Source: Diplocarpon mali
Taxonomy: Eukaryota; Ascomycota; Leotiomycetes; Helotiales; Drepanopezizaceae
Direction of reading: 5' to 3'
Assembly (NCBI GenBank): GCA_024741835.1
Contig: JAENRP010000351.1
Location: 1 to 44,664, forward strand
Length of the DNA stretch: 44,664 nt
This document shows positions 10,937 to 20,715 of this stretch, piece by piece; position 1 is the stretch's first letter, and each line of letters begins with the position of its first letter. Both the position numbers and the translations under genes were made by a program. The notes below the pieces were generated by a model. The model searched no databases and had not been told where the DNA came from. It saw only the letters and a list, made by a program, of their open reading frames with translations.

Positions 10937-12502
10937 GTCATTTAAGCTAATAAGACCTCCCCTGAGCTATAGAAGTTCCGAGACAAGGCGCAGAGCCATA
11001 GCTTCGACTATAAACTCAGCTAAGGCAAACTCTTCTTCTAAGGTAGACTCGTTATGCTATCCCAACCTCCCGAACTGCGAATAGCCCTAATTCGTTATAT
11101 ACATAAGTAATCTTGCGTTGTATATATTGGAATTAGGAAAACAAGGCTTTTAGTAAGAAGAAAATACTACTGGAAAAGTCTTGGCAGCAACGTCGGCACT
11201 TATATCTAAAACTATCGTTATTCGAGAATAAAAGCTTATTATAATAAGACCCTAGGTTTCCTGCAACCCTTGCCAATTCCCGAACGAGCTTATTAACACT
11301 TGATAATAGATTTTATAAAGCTTTCGCTTAATGAACTCGGTTATAATTTTGCCTTTGTAATTATCGATAGGTTATTAAAGAAGGCAGTTTCGGTTTTATA
11401 TTATAATTCGATTAACGCAAAAGGCCTTGCAGAGTTGTTTTTAATTCATTAGATACGCCATTTTAGCATGCCCGATTCAATTCTATCAGATAGAGGCGCC
11501 TAATTTGTCTCTTCCTTTTAAAAAGAACTCTATCGGATACTAAGTATAAAGGTTAAGCTAACTATAGCTTATAACCCTAACGTCGATAGCTAAACTAAGA
11601 TTATAAACTAGTACTTAAAATAACGCCTTAAACCGTTCTACTTATACTATTAAGACAATTAGAGTCGTCTCTTGCCTTTGATAGATATTGCCTAATTGAC
11701 CTTGCCTTACGAATCCTTAGGGTAAATTTCCCCTTTTCAAGTGCTAAACGGCTACGAAGCTTGCTCCTCTTAGAATTTAATTAACCTAGAACCTCTATAG
11801 ATAGTAAACAAGAGAGTAAATCGTAAAACGGCGCTCTGTATAGCTACTAGAGCTTAAAAAGTAGTCCAATTCGCTCAATCGTCTCTTTAAGTATAATAAG
11901 CTAAAATGAAATAGCTTATAGATCTCTACCGCTGGCTAGTTGATTGGACTATAAGAGATGATATGCTAATTAGTATTAAAAATTGGAAACTGGACCAGCT
12001 GAGCCGAAAGCTCTTTAATAAGTAGTACGGCCTAGTAAAAGTATTAGAAAAGCTAAGAGAAAGCTAAAAGCTACAATTGCCTAATTCACTCTATTCAATC
12101 TACCCTATATTCTACTCCTACTTACTGCGAAAATACGTTCCTAACCCTCTGCTAGGCTAAGCTTAGGAACCTCCGGCTCTAATTAAAGTATTGCTAGAAT
12201 AAGAGGAATAGGAGATAGAAGAAATAATTAGATCTTGTATTCGAGCTAAGAAGCTCGAATATCAGATTAAGTGGAAAGGAGCTGATAAAGACCTCGAATA
12301 GTACCTGTGCTCTAATGCTATAACGGCGCTATATGCTATTCGAGACTTCTATTTAAAAAACCCTTAAGCTAAGGGGCTACTAAGGGCGCTATCAAGCTAG
12401 CTTAGGTCATATAATAATAGAGTTAATGATTATAAGGACCTAGAGGATAATACGCCTATAGATACAACTGCGCAGGCGCAGTTTTTCAAAGGGGGGGGGT
12501 AG
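10937..12502 (+). pseudogene. gypsy A1 integrase with chromodomain
   Basis: This is the continuation of the A1 polyprotein after the copia-I insertion, in phase with 2580-4745. Integrase shows the linker LLQPLPIPER-like segment just before the catalytic core (about 11255-11290), a first Asp in IDFIKLS and a second Asp in SDRGAQF. The expected third residue Glu now reads Lys in QTKIINQYL. A chromodomain with YQIKWKGADKDLEQY lies at about 12250-12310. The ORF ends at TAG 12500-12502, directly against the 3' LTR, so the polypurine tract AAAGGGGGGGGG is itself the last coding sequence. A2 (16010-16258) keeps the same end. Confidence 0.92.
12488..12502 (+). other. gypsy A1 polypurine tract and stop codon
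   Basis: AAA followed by nine G and TAG directly precedes the 3' LTR. It should prime plus-strand DNA synthesis. An identical tract precedes the A2 LTR (about 16244-16258). In frame it codes Lys-Gly-Gly-Gly-stop. Confidence 0.85.
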
Positions 12503-12757
12503 TATTACGGCCGCATTACGTATACGGTTATATTACGTATTAGTTAGGTATACGAAGTCAGGTGCCCGCTAAGGTAGTAAGGTGGCTGGATTATATGCAC
12601 GCTAGTAAAGCACTTGTACTTATTCTGGAGGAGCTCTACTAGAGACTCTCTTTTCTTCTTCATCTTTTCTTCTCAATTATATAGCGTACCTCTTGAGGCA
12701 ATACAGTCAGCGTCATTCGATTCTCGCCTTCTGTACGCTTGAGAGCGAGTCGTAATA
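12503..12757 (+). repeat. gypsy A1 3' LTR, 255 bp
   Basis: Begins TATTACGGCC and ends GTCGTAATA. Same length as 1442-1696 but less mutated (keeps GAGCGAGTCG). Followed by the TSD AACTA at 12758-12762. Confidence 0.95.
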
Positions 12758-12762
12758 AACTA

Positions 12763-14435
12763 GCTGATAAATTTCTCGCCGAATCTGCCAAAGGCACCCT
12801 AGCCCTAATGTCTACCGATACTTCCGATTCGACCTTAAATTAACTTAAGGATTCCTTTAATTTAATTGAAAAGCTTTATTAAGATAATCGCAAATCCTTT
12901 TAAGAGATTCGCGCCGACCTTCCTAAGAACTACTCCTTAAAAGACAGATTGCTTTGCTTTAAGGAGCATCTTTATATATACTATAATACTCTCTTATACA
13001 CTTATCTAATTTAAGAAGCTTATAACCAACCTTTAAGCGCGCACCTTAATAGCTTAAAGACCTACTAGCTTTTTACTCTTAAGTACTATTAGGTTAGGAT
13101 AGGTTCGAATTATAAAAGATTTATTGCAAACTGTAGACCTTATCAATTCTCGCATTTAAAGATAACTAAGTAATAAGGCCTCTTGCAGCCCTTTCCTATT
13201 CCTAACTATCTTATATAGTACTTATATATGGATTTTAAGGATTTCCCTCCTAATAAGTACAGTTTTGATCGAATCCTGGTTTTTATAGACCGACTTAATA
13301 AGAGCGCTATTATAATCCCTTATTAAAAAGATATTAATGCTTAAGGAACTGCCTAATTGTTCATTTAGTAGATATATCGATTCGGCTATACTCTAAAGAT
13401 AATTATCTTAAACCAAGGCCCTTAATTCGTCTTCTCATTTTAGAAAGAGTTCTACTATATTATTAGTATTAAGATTAAACTCTTTATAGCATACTATAAA
13501 GAGACTGACGGCCAAATAGAGATTATAAATAAGTATATTAATTTAAGGCTATAGCCTTTTATTAATTACTATTAAGATAATTAAAGTAAGCTAATTCTAT
13601 TAATGGATTATATGCAATCCACTCTCCTTTATACTTCGATTAGTATAACCCTATATTAGCTTAAGTATAAAGTTACACCTTAGATAAGTTAGGACTGGAT
13701 CTCTTTAAAACTATCCAATCTATAGGAGAGATTAAACTAAGCAGAGGCTAGGCTAGTAGTAGAGAGGATGCACTTAGCCTAGGAAGTAGCAAAAGGCAAT
13801 ATAAAACGTACTTAAGAGAAAATGTGTAAATCTATAAATCAATACTAAAGGGAGATTAATTAGAAACCTAGAAATATAGTCTACCTTTTGATAAAAAATC
13901 TTAAGAACTACCGCCTTAGCTAGAAACTGGCCAATTAATAGAATAGCCCTTTCGAGGTTCTTAAGAAGGTAGGCAATTTATATTAGATCAAGCTACTTAT
14001 AAGTTCTATAATATATAATATCTTTACGCTAAAGCTACTATTTAAAAATCCGCAGAACCCTTTGCTAAGTTAGAAATAACCCTGGCCTACTATAGAAAAG
14101 ATCGCAAAGTAGGAAAAGTATAAAGTATCTAAGATACTAAGTATACGCCTATCCTAAGGGAAACTAAAGTACTAGGTCAAATGGACTAGTTATAACTCCG
14201 ATTTAAGTTAGTATCGCGCCTTAAATTTTGCAAAATCCTTATATAAGATTCGCGACTTTTATTAGGCCAACCTTATAAAGCCAGGACCACCTTAGAACTT
14301 ATAAGCTTGGCTAAAGGCTTAGGAAAGTGATATAGATGATTATAATCACTTAGAAGATAATAGGCCAAATGCGAAATAGGTTAATAAACAAATCTAAAAA
14401 TATATAAAAAAAAGGAGAAAAATAATAAAAATAAA
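12763..14435 (+). pseudogene. gypsy B integrase with chromodomain (part 2)
   Basis: This continues the gypsy B pol frame interrupted at 1441. The segment LLQPFPIPNY precedes the DDE core. The first Asp is in YMDFKDF, the second reads Asn in LNQGPQF (expected Asp), and Glu is kept in GQIEIINKY. A C-terminal chromodomain (YQVKWTSYNSDLSQYR, about 14180-14225) is followed by KIRDFY, as in gypsy A, so both families are chromovirus-like but clearly different. It ends in a Lys-rich tail near 14440; the exact stop is masked by RIP. The next ORF is in another frame. Confidence 0.9.
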
Positions 14436-14441
14436 AAAACA

Positions 14442-15689
14442 ATAATACTAAGCCTACTGCCTCCCCCCCTTTATAACTCCTCCGACCCCTCCTCCTCTGC
14501 GCTTAAGGAGACGAGCTCCAACTCTATTCTAGAGCTAGAGCTTGCCTCTTATCCACGCCCTCACTTAGAACGACCCTAACCTCCTCTTGCCGCTGCTAGC
14601 GCCGCCTTATTAGCCGCTGCGCCTAACGCTACCCTTATTATTATAAGCCCCCTTCCCCTTATAAGAGATTCCGCTACTATAGCAGTCCGCTCTACCAATA
14701 TAACAATAGACCCTAGGAGGCCTAGCATAGTTCAGCTAGATTACTCTAACCTTACTAATTAAGACTTAATAAAGTCGCCGCGCTCCTATTAAAAAGTTAG
14801 CAATCAATTTAATACTAATTCGAGTTTAACTTATAGCAACTATCGCCTAAACCCCCTCTAGCTAGCTTGCTATAGCCTTAGCTATAAAGCAGAGCTCCGC
14901 AAGGCTAGCGCGCTTAAGTTGAGTGCAGCTAATTAGAGCCTCTGCACTAGCTACTAGCAGAAGGTTAATAAGGATCTAGGCGCACTAGACCGCCTCCTAA
15001 TAGAGCATCTCGCGGTTCCCTGCCGAAACCGCCTAAGCGTTATTATCATCGTCGTCGCTGCTATTATCCTCCTCTTACTGCTAGGCAGCCTCCCCCTACT
15101 ACTCCTTAAGGGCCGCAGATAGCACTGCGAACTCCTCCCTAATATAAGAGGGAAGCTATAAATAAGTATTAGCGTAAATAGAACTCTAGAGTCGATTCGA
15201 GGTACTTATAAGGATGCACTCTGCCTTCTGCTCCTAGTACTAGTAGCACTTTTTACTATATTCCAACTCGAACTCGCACTTATACGCAATATCGCATATA
15301 AGGCGCCGTACGCACTAGTAATAATAAACGCAGTAGGCCACTACAAGGGCACCTAATGGCAAGGGAATTGGCACTATATATATTAAACGCAATTCGACCC
15401 TAGACTAAGGCAAACTTACTTATAGTAGTTAATAGTAGTAGTAGTAATTGTTTCTACTATTATACATTAGCCCTACGCTATAGTAGTAGGAGTAAGGGAC
15501 CTATGCAATTATATATAATTATTATACTAAAGAAGGAAGATCCTGCGAAAGGAAAAACAAATTTAAGTATATAATGCGACTTGCGCTAAACCAAATATAA
15601 AACAGTACCGTTTGCATAATAATACGCTAAGTACATTACTATATAAAAATCATCACAACCTACTAACACTTATAAATAAGCGTTCTTAA
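14442..15689 (+). pseudogene. gypsy B ORF3, possible multi-pass membrane protein
   Basis: After integrase there is a third reading frame of about 415 codons, shifted by -1 relative to integrase. It runs to a TAA at 15687-15689, just before the polypurine tract. Only TAA/TAG interrupt it. The N-terminal third is Ser/Pro/Ala-rich. A strongly hydrophobic run starts at about 15036 (VIIIVVAAIILLLLLG), a second at about 15216-15290 (LCLLLLVLVALFTIF), and a weaker one near 15426-15470 (LIVVVVIVSTII). Position after pol and membrane segments recall env-like ORFs of some Ty3/gypsy elements, but I see no similarity to a known envelope protein. The start may be an ATA derived from ATG near 14442. The integrase frame is also free of TGA for the first few hundred bases, so the call is tentative. 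Confidence 0.5.
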
Positions 15690-15702
15690 AGGGGAGGGGT
15701 AG
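15688..15702 (+). other. gypsy B polypurine tract
   Basis: AAAGGGGAGGGGTAG lies directly upstream of the 3' LTR of gypsy B. Confidence 0.85.
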
Positions 15703-16009
15703 TATAATAGCTGCACCTCTACTTAGTGCAATTACTTAGGAGTATAGCGTTTTAAGGTTTTGCAATCTTAATTCAATATAGGATTATCTTAAATCGACCC
15801 TAAAGGTGTAAAAGGATATTCTTATATAATATTATATAAACGGACAAAGAGCCTTAAGCTACTTATATATATAAGGAAGAAGGGCTCTCCCTTAAGGAGG
15901 GCTCTCTAACTTCTTCGTTTCCTTTGTATTAGACCTATAGAATACGCCTTTTGCACCACTTCTTGCTCCCATACTTGAACTCGCACTTCGGCGGTTCTGT
16001 GTCGTTATA
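15703..16009 (+). repeat. gypsy B 3' LTR, 307 bp
   Basis: Begins TATAATAGCTGCACC (from TGTAACAGC) and ends TCGTTATA (from GTTACA). It matches the LTR at 18718-19024 over its full 307 bp. It contains the GGGCTCTC...GAGGGCTCTC hairpin-like segment and a TATATAT stretch upstream, compatible with a promoter. The TSD copy CTCAA follows (16010-16014), where A1 has CTCGA. Confidence 0.92.
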
Positions 16010-16258
16010 CTCAAATATTAGATTAAGTAGAAAGGGGCTAATAAAGACCTCGAATAGTACCTATACTCTAATGCTATAATAGTGCTATATACTATTTAAG
16101 ATTTCCATCTCAAGAACCCTTAAGCTAAGGGGCCACCGAGGGTGCTATTAAGCTGGCTTAGGTCATATAATAATAGAGTTGACGATTATAGGGACCTAAA
16201 GGATAATACGCCTATAGATACAACTGCGCAGGCGCAGTTTTTCAAAGGGGGGGGGTAG
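16010..16258 (+). pseudogene. gypsy A2 pol C-terminus (chromodomain end)
   Basis: This is the 3' end of a second gypsy A copy, matching 12253-12502. It begins inside the chromodomain at the site where gypsy B inserted (CTCAA against CTCGA in A1) and ends with the same AAAGGGGGGGGGTAG. Trp codons of the A1 motif (IKWKG) read TAG here, a clear RIP signature between two copies of one family. Confidence 0.92.
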
Positions 16259-16509
16259 TATTATAGCCGCATTATATACATAGTTGTATACAGTTATATC
16301 ATATGTTAAAGTCAAGTGCATGCTAAGGTAGCAAGGTGGCTAGATCATATGCACGCTAGTGAAGCACCTGTACTTATTCTAAAAGAGCTCTACTAGAGAC
16401 TCTCTCTTCTTCTTCATCTTTTCTTCTCTATTATATAGCGTACCTCTTGAGGTAATACAGTCAGCGTTCGATTCTCGACCCACTATACGCTCCAGAGCAA
16501 GTCGTAACA
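16259..16509 (+). repeat. gypsy A2 3' LTR, 251 bp
   Basis: Matches the A1 LTRs with small indels, including loss of four bases in the CAGCGTTCGATTC stretch. Ends GTCGTAACA. The adjoining ATATA (16510-16514) should be its TSD in copia-I #2. The matching left end is outside the window. Confidence 0.92.
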
Positions 16510-16927
16510 ATATAGTGGACCTATATTATAAGGAAGTAGGAAGCAGAAATCAATGGCTACTATAAGCACTAAGGCCGAATATATATTAATATCATTAAAT
16601 TGCAAGCAAGGATTATAAATCGCTTAAGTTCTAAAAGATATAGGTTTCGCTAAGTATATTAGATAAGATAGGAATTATATTAATCTTTAAGTAGATAATA
16701 TAAGGGCAATTGCACTTATAAAGAATCCACACTTATATAAGCGATCGAAATATATTAATATTACCTACTACTTTATTTACAACCTTATTATAAAGAATAA
16801 GTTATCAATTACCTATATCTTAACCGATTAAATAGTAGCAAATGGATTTATAAAGCTATTAAAGATAGTTGCAAAGTTCGAAGCATTTAAAGATATACTA
16901 AGGTTATAAAAGATAGTAGGGGCTTAG
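16510..16927 (+). pseudogene. copia-I #2 RNase H C-terminus
   Basis: Reads MATISTKAEYI followed by the usual copia RNase H tail (HLYKRSKYINI-like and DGFIKLL). One frame is open except TAA/TAG. The end is set at TAG 16925-16927, found also in copia-I #1 and #3. An earlier TAA (16907-16909) is CAG in #3 and so is a RIP product rather than the original stop. Confidence 0.88.
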
Positions 16928-16941
16928 TAGGCTTAAGGACG

Positions 16942-17093
16942 ACTCCTAGGCCTGCCTTACGAGTTAGGTCATATAGTCTTATAAAGGAAAAGTCTTTAAA
17001 TCGACTCCTAGGCCTAGACTGCAAGTTAAGTTATATAGTTTTATAAAGGAACGCTTTTGGGAAATTTGACTCCTAGTCCTACCTTATAAGTAG
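16942..17093. repeat. three 23-bp palindromic units in the copia-I #2 3' region
   Basis: Units at 16942-16964, 17004-17026 and 17071-17093 all keep the left arm start ACTCCTAG. They are orthologous to those at 5079-5228 and 28076-28228. None is in phase with RNase H in this copy. Confidence 0.9.
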
Positions 17094-17297
17094 GGTTAGT
17101 AATTTTAATAGAGGTTACTATTAATTAATTGTTTTTAATTTAAAGAGATACTTAGGAATTAGATTAGCGCAAAAGGATAGTTATTATTTTCCTAACTATA
17201 GGTTAATCGGAGTAAAGTCTAAGTAGGGGTATTAAGATAGGTAATACAGCTATTACTTTAATATATTATTATATAACCCTACTGCTTAATCAGTAGG

Positions 17298-17796
17298 TGT
17301 TATGCAGAAAATAGGCTAAATATGCTAGTACGCGCCTTAAGGTATGGATTCACATTTTGGCCAAGCGGTATTATATATAATAGTTATAAGCCCTATAAGC
17401 GCAGCGATAAATCTTTTCGCATTCCTCTTGCGCAAGGTTTAGCCGACGTTTCTCGCTTTAAAGTTCTATTAGTAAACCACTTTTCAAAGAATTCGATAAT
17501 AATTATACTCAGTTTCAACTATATCGATAGAAGTTTCGATAGATTTAAGTAAAAACGACCTCTGATATATAGCCGAAGAAAAATGCATTCCGGCCTTCCG
17601 ACCACCTATTTCCTACTAGCTTAGCGGTCTATGCACTATATCTACGCTACTATAGACTAGGCTAGTACTTAGGCCATTGGAAAAACTATTCTTCTAGCGA
17701 CCTAAGGGGTATATTATATAGAAAATAGGCTAAATATACTAGTACGCGCCCTAAGGTATGGATTCACATTTTGGCCGAGCGGTATTATGCACAACA
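17298..17796 (+). mobile_element. TRIM-like miniature LTR element, 499 bp
   Basis: A complete tiny element with 85-bp direct LTRs (17298-17382 and 17712-17796), each TGTTATGCAG-like to CACAACA. The perfect 5-bp TSD is GTAGG (17293-17297 and 17797-17801). A primer-binding site GTTATAAGCCC abuts the left LTR, and a purine stretch (CTAAGGGGTA) precedes the right LTR. The 329-bp interior has no recognisable gag or pol; the plus-strand open stretch 17322-17552 starts inside the LTR and shows no known domain. This structure matches terminal-repeat retrotransposons in miniature, which depend on other elements. The shared primer site points to copia-type helpers. It is less RIP-worn than its surroundings. 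Confidence 0.9.
17383..17393 (+). other. TRIM primer-binding site
   Basis: GTTATAAGCCC directly follows the left LTR. Allowing one G to A change, it is complementary to the initiator tRNA-Met anticodon arm, as in copia-I and copia-II. Confidence 0.65.
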
Positions 17797-17928
17797 GTAG
17801 GATATTAATATATATATAGCTATAAGGAAGAAAGGGGTAACCTTCCTTCCCTAACTCTTATTAATATATCGACCATCGACCTCTAGAAGCCTCCTTTACC
17901 TACTGCGCCGACTCACTTAAGCTCAATA

Positions 17929-18717
17929 CAAACTATATAAGGCCTTAAGAAGCTTAAGATAGTGGTCTTAAGGTAAAAGAATAACCTTATTATAAGTATA
18001 TCTAAGAGGTAACTTGACGTAGATATTAGAATCAGCTTTTGAATTAAGGAAAGCTATCTTAATATCGAATTGATTTAGCTTAAAGTCGTATAGCACTATA
18101 AGTGCAATTGCGATCTTTTAAACTGTAGATTTGCATACTTTAGCAAATGTTTAATTATAATCTTGACCTTATTATTACATATAGTCTTATATAATAAATC
18201 TGACCTTTTATTAGGAGATTTCCCTGTTTTAGTCTCTTTTTATTTTAAAGACAAGCCTTAATCCGAGTACTCTATCGTCTTTAAAGAGTTTTAAGCGTTT
18301 TACTACTACCTATATATTCTTATAAGCAAGAGAATTGTACTTAGAGTTAATCGCAGATTGCCATTTATTAGCGTCGGCGTAAAAGAGGGCTTATTCGACT
18401 GTTTTCAAGTCATTTAAGTATAGAGAGTTAAGTAAGGCTATATAAAAGGCGCTTAAATAGGCTTCCTTATTATTAGAGTTATTAGCTTTAAGTCTAAGAG
18501 TAGTAAAGCGAGTAGCTCTCTTTTCAAAAGGCTAAGGGTAAGCCTTGTTCTTAGAGCTAGGAGGTCTTCCTTTCTTTCTTGGAGTTGGAAGCTCAGCTTC
18601 TCCTGAATTAGAATTGACTCGCGGTCCCGGCCTAGGAGTAAAGTCGTAAGAGTCAGAATTGACTCGCGGTCCCGGCCCGGGAGTGAAAATATCGTTTTAA
18701 GAAGTGACTCGCAGGCC
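17929..18717 (-). pseudogene. copia-II #1 integrase/RT linker and RT N-terminal half
   Basis: This minus-strand copia-II fragment is homologous to about 24144-24955 of copia-II #2. It is cut on the left by copia-I #2 (inside the LYSLKQ motif of RT) and on the right by gypsy B2. It covers the RT part that includes KARLVAKG-like, DYDQTFA-like and FNIKIAFLN-like motifs, and the linker with 23-bp units. It is the outermost layer of the visible nest; the rest lies outside the window or beyond other insertions. Some unmutated Trp and Gln codons remain, so it is less RIP-worn than many neighbours. Confidence 0.88.
18617..18717. repeat. two and a half 23-bp palindromic units in copia-II #1
   Basis: Units at 18617-18639 and 18662-18684 and a half unit at 18707-18717 start 45 bases apart. 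On the minus strand they are in frame and correspond to the three units of copia-II #2 (24144-24259). The half unit ACTCGCAGGCC is exactly the 11-base left arm; gypsy B2 starts at the next base. Confidence 0.92.
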
Positions 18718-19024
18718 TATAACAGCTGCACCCCCAACTAGTACAATTACCTAGGAGTATAGCGTTTTCAGGTTTTATAATCTCGATTCGATATAAGGTT
18801 ATTTCGAATCGACCTTAAAGGTGCAAAAGGATATTCTTATATAATATTATATAAATAGGCAAAGAGCCTTAAGCTGCTTATATATATAAGGAAAAAGGGC
18901 TCTCCTATAGGAAGGGTTCTCTAACTTCTTCGTTTCCTTTATATTAAACCTATAGAATACGCCTTTTATACCACTTCTTACTCTTATACTTAATTTCGCA
19001 CTTCGGCGATTCTATATTATTATA
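18718..19024 (+). repeat. gypsy B2 5' LTR, 307 bp
   Basis: Begins TATAACAGCTGCACC and ends TATTATTATA. It aligns over its full length to 15703-16009, differing mostly by transitions. Confidence 0.92.
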
Positions 19025-19332
19025 TTAAATAAAGAAGTTCTTCTCTACCAAAGACGGCTTTTAATAATATCTTACCCCCTTTGAAAATCGATTTGCAATT
19101 ATTTCGACTTTCGATAGAGTTAAGATCTTAAAGATCTCTTAAACAAACTAAGAGCTTAAGTATAGCTTATTAACTAATATAATCAAAGAACGCTTTCATT
19201 AGCTAGATTTTCTTAACTACTCCTTTTATAAAAGTGCTATAGGTAGAAGTTAAAAGAGTACTATACTATTAAAACCCTTTTTCTATAGAACCCCTTTTTA
19301 ACTGAATCCTTATTAAAACTAAAATCAGTAAA
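19025..19332 (+). other. gypsy B2 leader
   Basis: Untranslated leader between LTR and gag. It starts TTAAATAAAGAAGTTC; I could not assign a primer tRNA. No gene is visible. Confidence 0.6.
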
Positions 19333-20715
19333 ATGAATTCCCTATTAGTCGGAAGTTAGCAAATATAGAATATACCTAGTTCGTTTAAGGAACCAGCTTT
19401 TATAAGGAGTACCTTTACCCTAGCCCTTAAGGCCGGACCTTCCTTTGCCGCTAAGGGCAAGAGACTATAATACTATAGCTAAGCTAATTAAGATAAATAA
19501 GACTTTTCGAACTTAAACGTCTTATAAAGAATAGTCTTAGATTTAAAGGAATCCTTATAATACTAAGATCAATCTAATTAATAATTATAAAGTAAGATTA
19601 ATAGGATTACTTAGGCTATCTTTAACTTAAAGACCCTAGCTTATTAAAGCTAAGAGACGGCTTAGTATATATATTAAACTATTAAGCGAGAATCCACTTA
19701 CCTTTAATAAAGCAAGACCTAGCCTCCTTTAGAAGTCGATATAGATATAAAATAGCTAAAAATTCAACTAATTGAAAAGATCACCCCTTTTAATAATAAG
19801 ACCTCTTTAATATATAAGTAGTAGTTAGCTTTAGTTTAAAACCGATTATAAGTTAATACTGACTTATATCCGAATAAGCGAGCTCGCTAAGCCTTTATTT
19901 AAAGATCTACTATAAGATAAGCCTAAATGTACCTTAAACCTTAGTACCTTTTAAAGACTAACCCCTTTCGAAACTATTAAGAAATAGTAGAACTGCTAAG
20001 CAATTACTTTTTAACTAACTAAAAGGTAGACCTATTCTAATCCACTTTCTACTACCTCTATATAAAAGAAGCTGGTTATTCTAAAGAAACTTTCCCTTAG
20101 TTTTAAGCCTAATTCTAATTAACTGCAATTTAAAGAGAGGTCTTAAGATCTAAGTAGTTCTTCTTTATATAAAATAAGATTACCTCCTAGCTTAAAGCTA
20201 CTTGCGCCTTAGCTAAGGCCTCTTAAAGGAAGGACTATACTATTATAGTTAATTAATTAAATGCCCTTAATGCTAAACGCTAAAGCAATTAACTTCTTAA
20301 CCCTTTGATTAAAAGTAAGGCAACCCTAGTATTATATTAAAAGATATCTAATTCGCTCTTTAATAAGACTACTCGCGGTCTGAGCGCTAGAAGTACTACT
20401 TAAGTTTCTAAGATACTAGCCTTAAAGCTGATTACCCCTTTTCGCTAAGATATACTAGCTAAGGCTAGTTCTCCTACTTTGCCCTTTAAGCAAGCTACCT
20501 GCTAGACCTATAATAAAACTAGCTACTATAAGACCAAGTGCCCTTTTGCAAGTAAGATTAATACCTTAGAAGATGCAAAGGAAGTCAATCCGACTCTAGA
20601 CTTAATTAAAAATAGGGTCGAAACGGAAGAGGATTAGGAAAATAAAGAGGCTTAGGAAAAGACTCCTACTTAGGCTTATAAAAGTGCAACTTATCAAAGC
20701 TAGATCTTAATTCTT
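19333..20715 (+). pseudogene. gypsy B2 gag with CCHC zinc knuckle
   Basis: This is a decayed nucleocapsid protein, from ATG 19333 in one frame interrupted only by TAA/TAG. A zinc knuckle of exact CX2CX4HX4C spacing lies at 20500-20541, in the same frame; its second Cys and its His both read Tyr (TGT to TAT and CAC to TAC), as RIP predicts. The C-terminus is Glu-rich. A degenerate 24-base relative of the 23-bp unit (20371-20394, T-R-G-L-S-A-R-S) lies in frame upstream of the knuckle. Pol follows in the -1 frame. The exact end is uncertain. Confidence 0.75.

Larger units (their letters stand above)
1442..12757 (+). mobile_element. gypsy A1, complete chromovirus-type element with nested copia-I
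   Basis: This is a full-length Ty3/gypsy element bounded by 255-bp LTRs (1442-1696 and 12503-12757) and a perfect 5-bp TSD AACTA (1437-1441 and 12758-12762). Removing copia-I #1 and its duplicated target leaves 5125 bp. The order is LTR, leader with a weak gag-like ORF, RT, RNase H, integrase, chromodomain, polypurine tract, LTR, which is Ty3/gypsy order. The chromodomain places it with chromoviruses, which usually insert into heterochromatin. It inserted into gypsy B between RNase H and integrase. The A2 copy at 16010-16509 belongs to the same family. Confidence 0.95.
16510..17928 (+). mobile_element. copia-I #2, 3' end with interrupted LTR
   Basis: This is a plus-strand copia-I copy. Only the part from RNase H to the 3' LTR is visible, since gypsy A2 interrupts it at 16510. 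The LTR (17230-17928) is split by a 499-bp TRIM; without it and its duplicated target the LTR is exactly 195 bp. The right flank starts CAAAC (17929-17933), expected TSD, and continues as minus-strand copia-II RT. Confidence 0.93.
17230..17928 (+). repeat. copia-I #2 3' LTR, split by a TRIM
   Basis: LTR halves 17230-17297 and 17802-17928 join to give the 195-bp LTR in the opposite orientation to the minus-strand copies. The start TATTAAGATAG and end AAGCTCAATA match the family termini. Confidence 0.93.

Noticed and set aside
14442..15689. Calling gypsy B ORF3 a retroviral-type envelope protein
   Set aside because: No cleavage site, fusion peptide or recognised similarity is visible; hydrophobic runs alone do not justify the name, so it is listed only as a membrane-like ORF.
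16010..17093. A single chimeric element joining gypsy A pol and copia RNase H
   Set aside because: A gypsy A LTR with proper ends (16259-16509) lies between them, so this is nesting, not fusion.
17350..17375. Possible tRNA-like A box (TGGCCGAGCGG type) in the TRIM LTR, suggesting a SINE
   Set aside because: No B box at a suitable distance, and the element has direct LTRs, primer site and purine tract, so an LTR-type origin is much better supported.
20371..20394. Counting the gypsy B2 gag sequence as a full 23-bp palindromic unit
   Set aside because: It is 24 bases long and departs from the inner GGCC/GGCC arms; it is in the right phase but is kept only as a degenerate relative.
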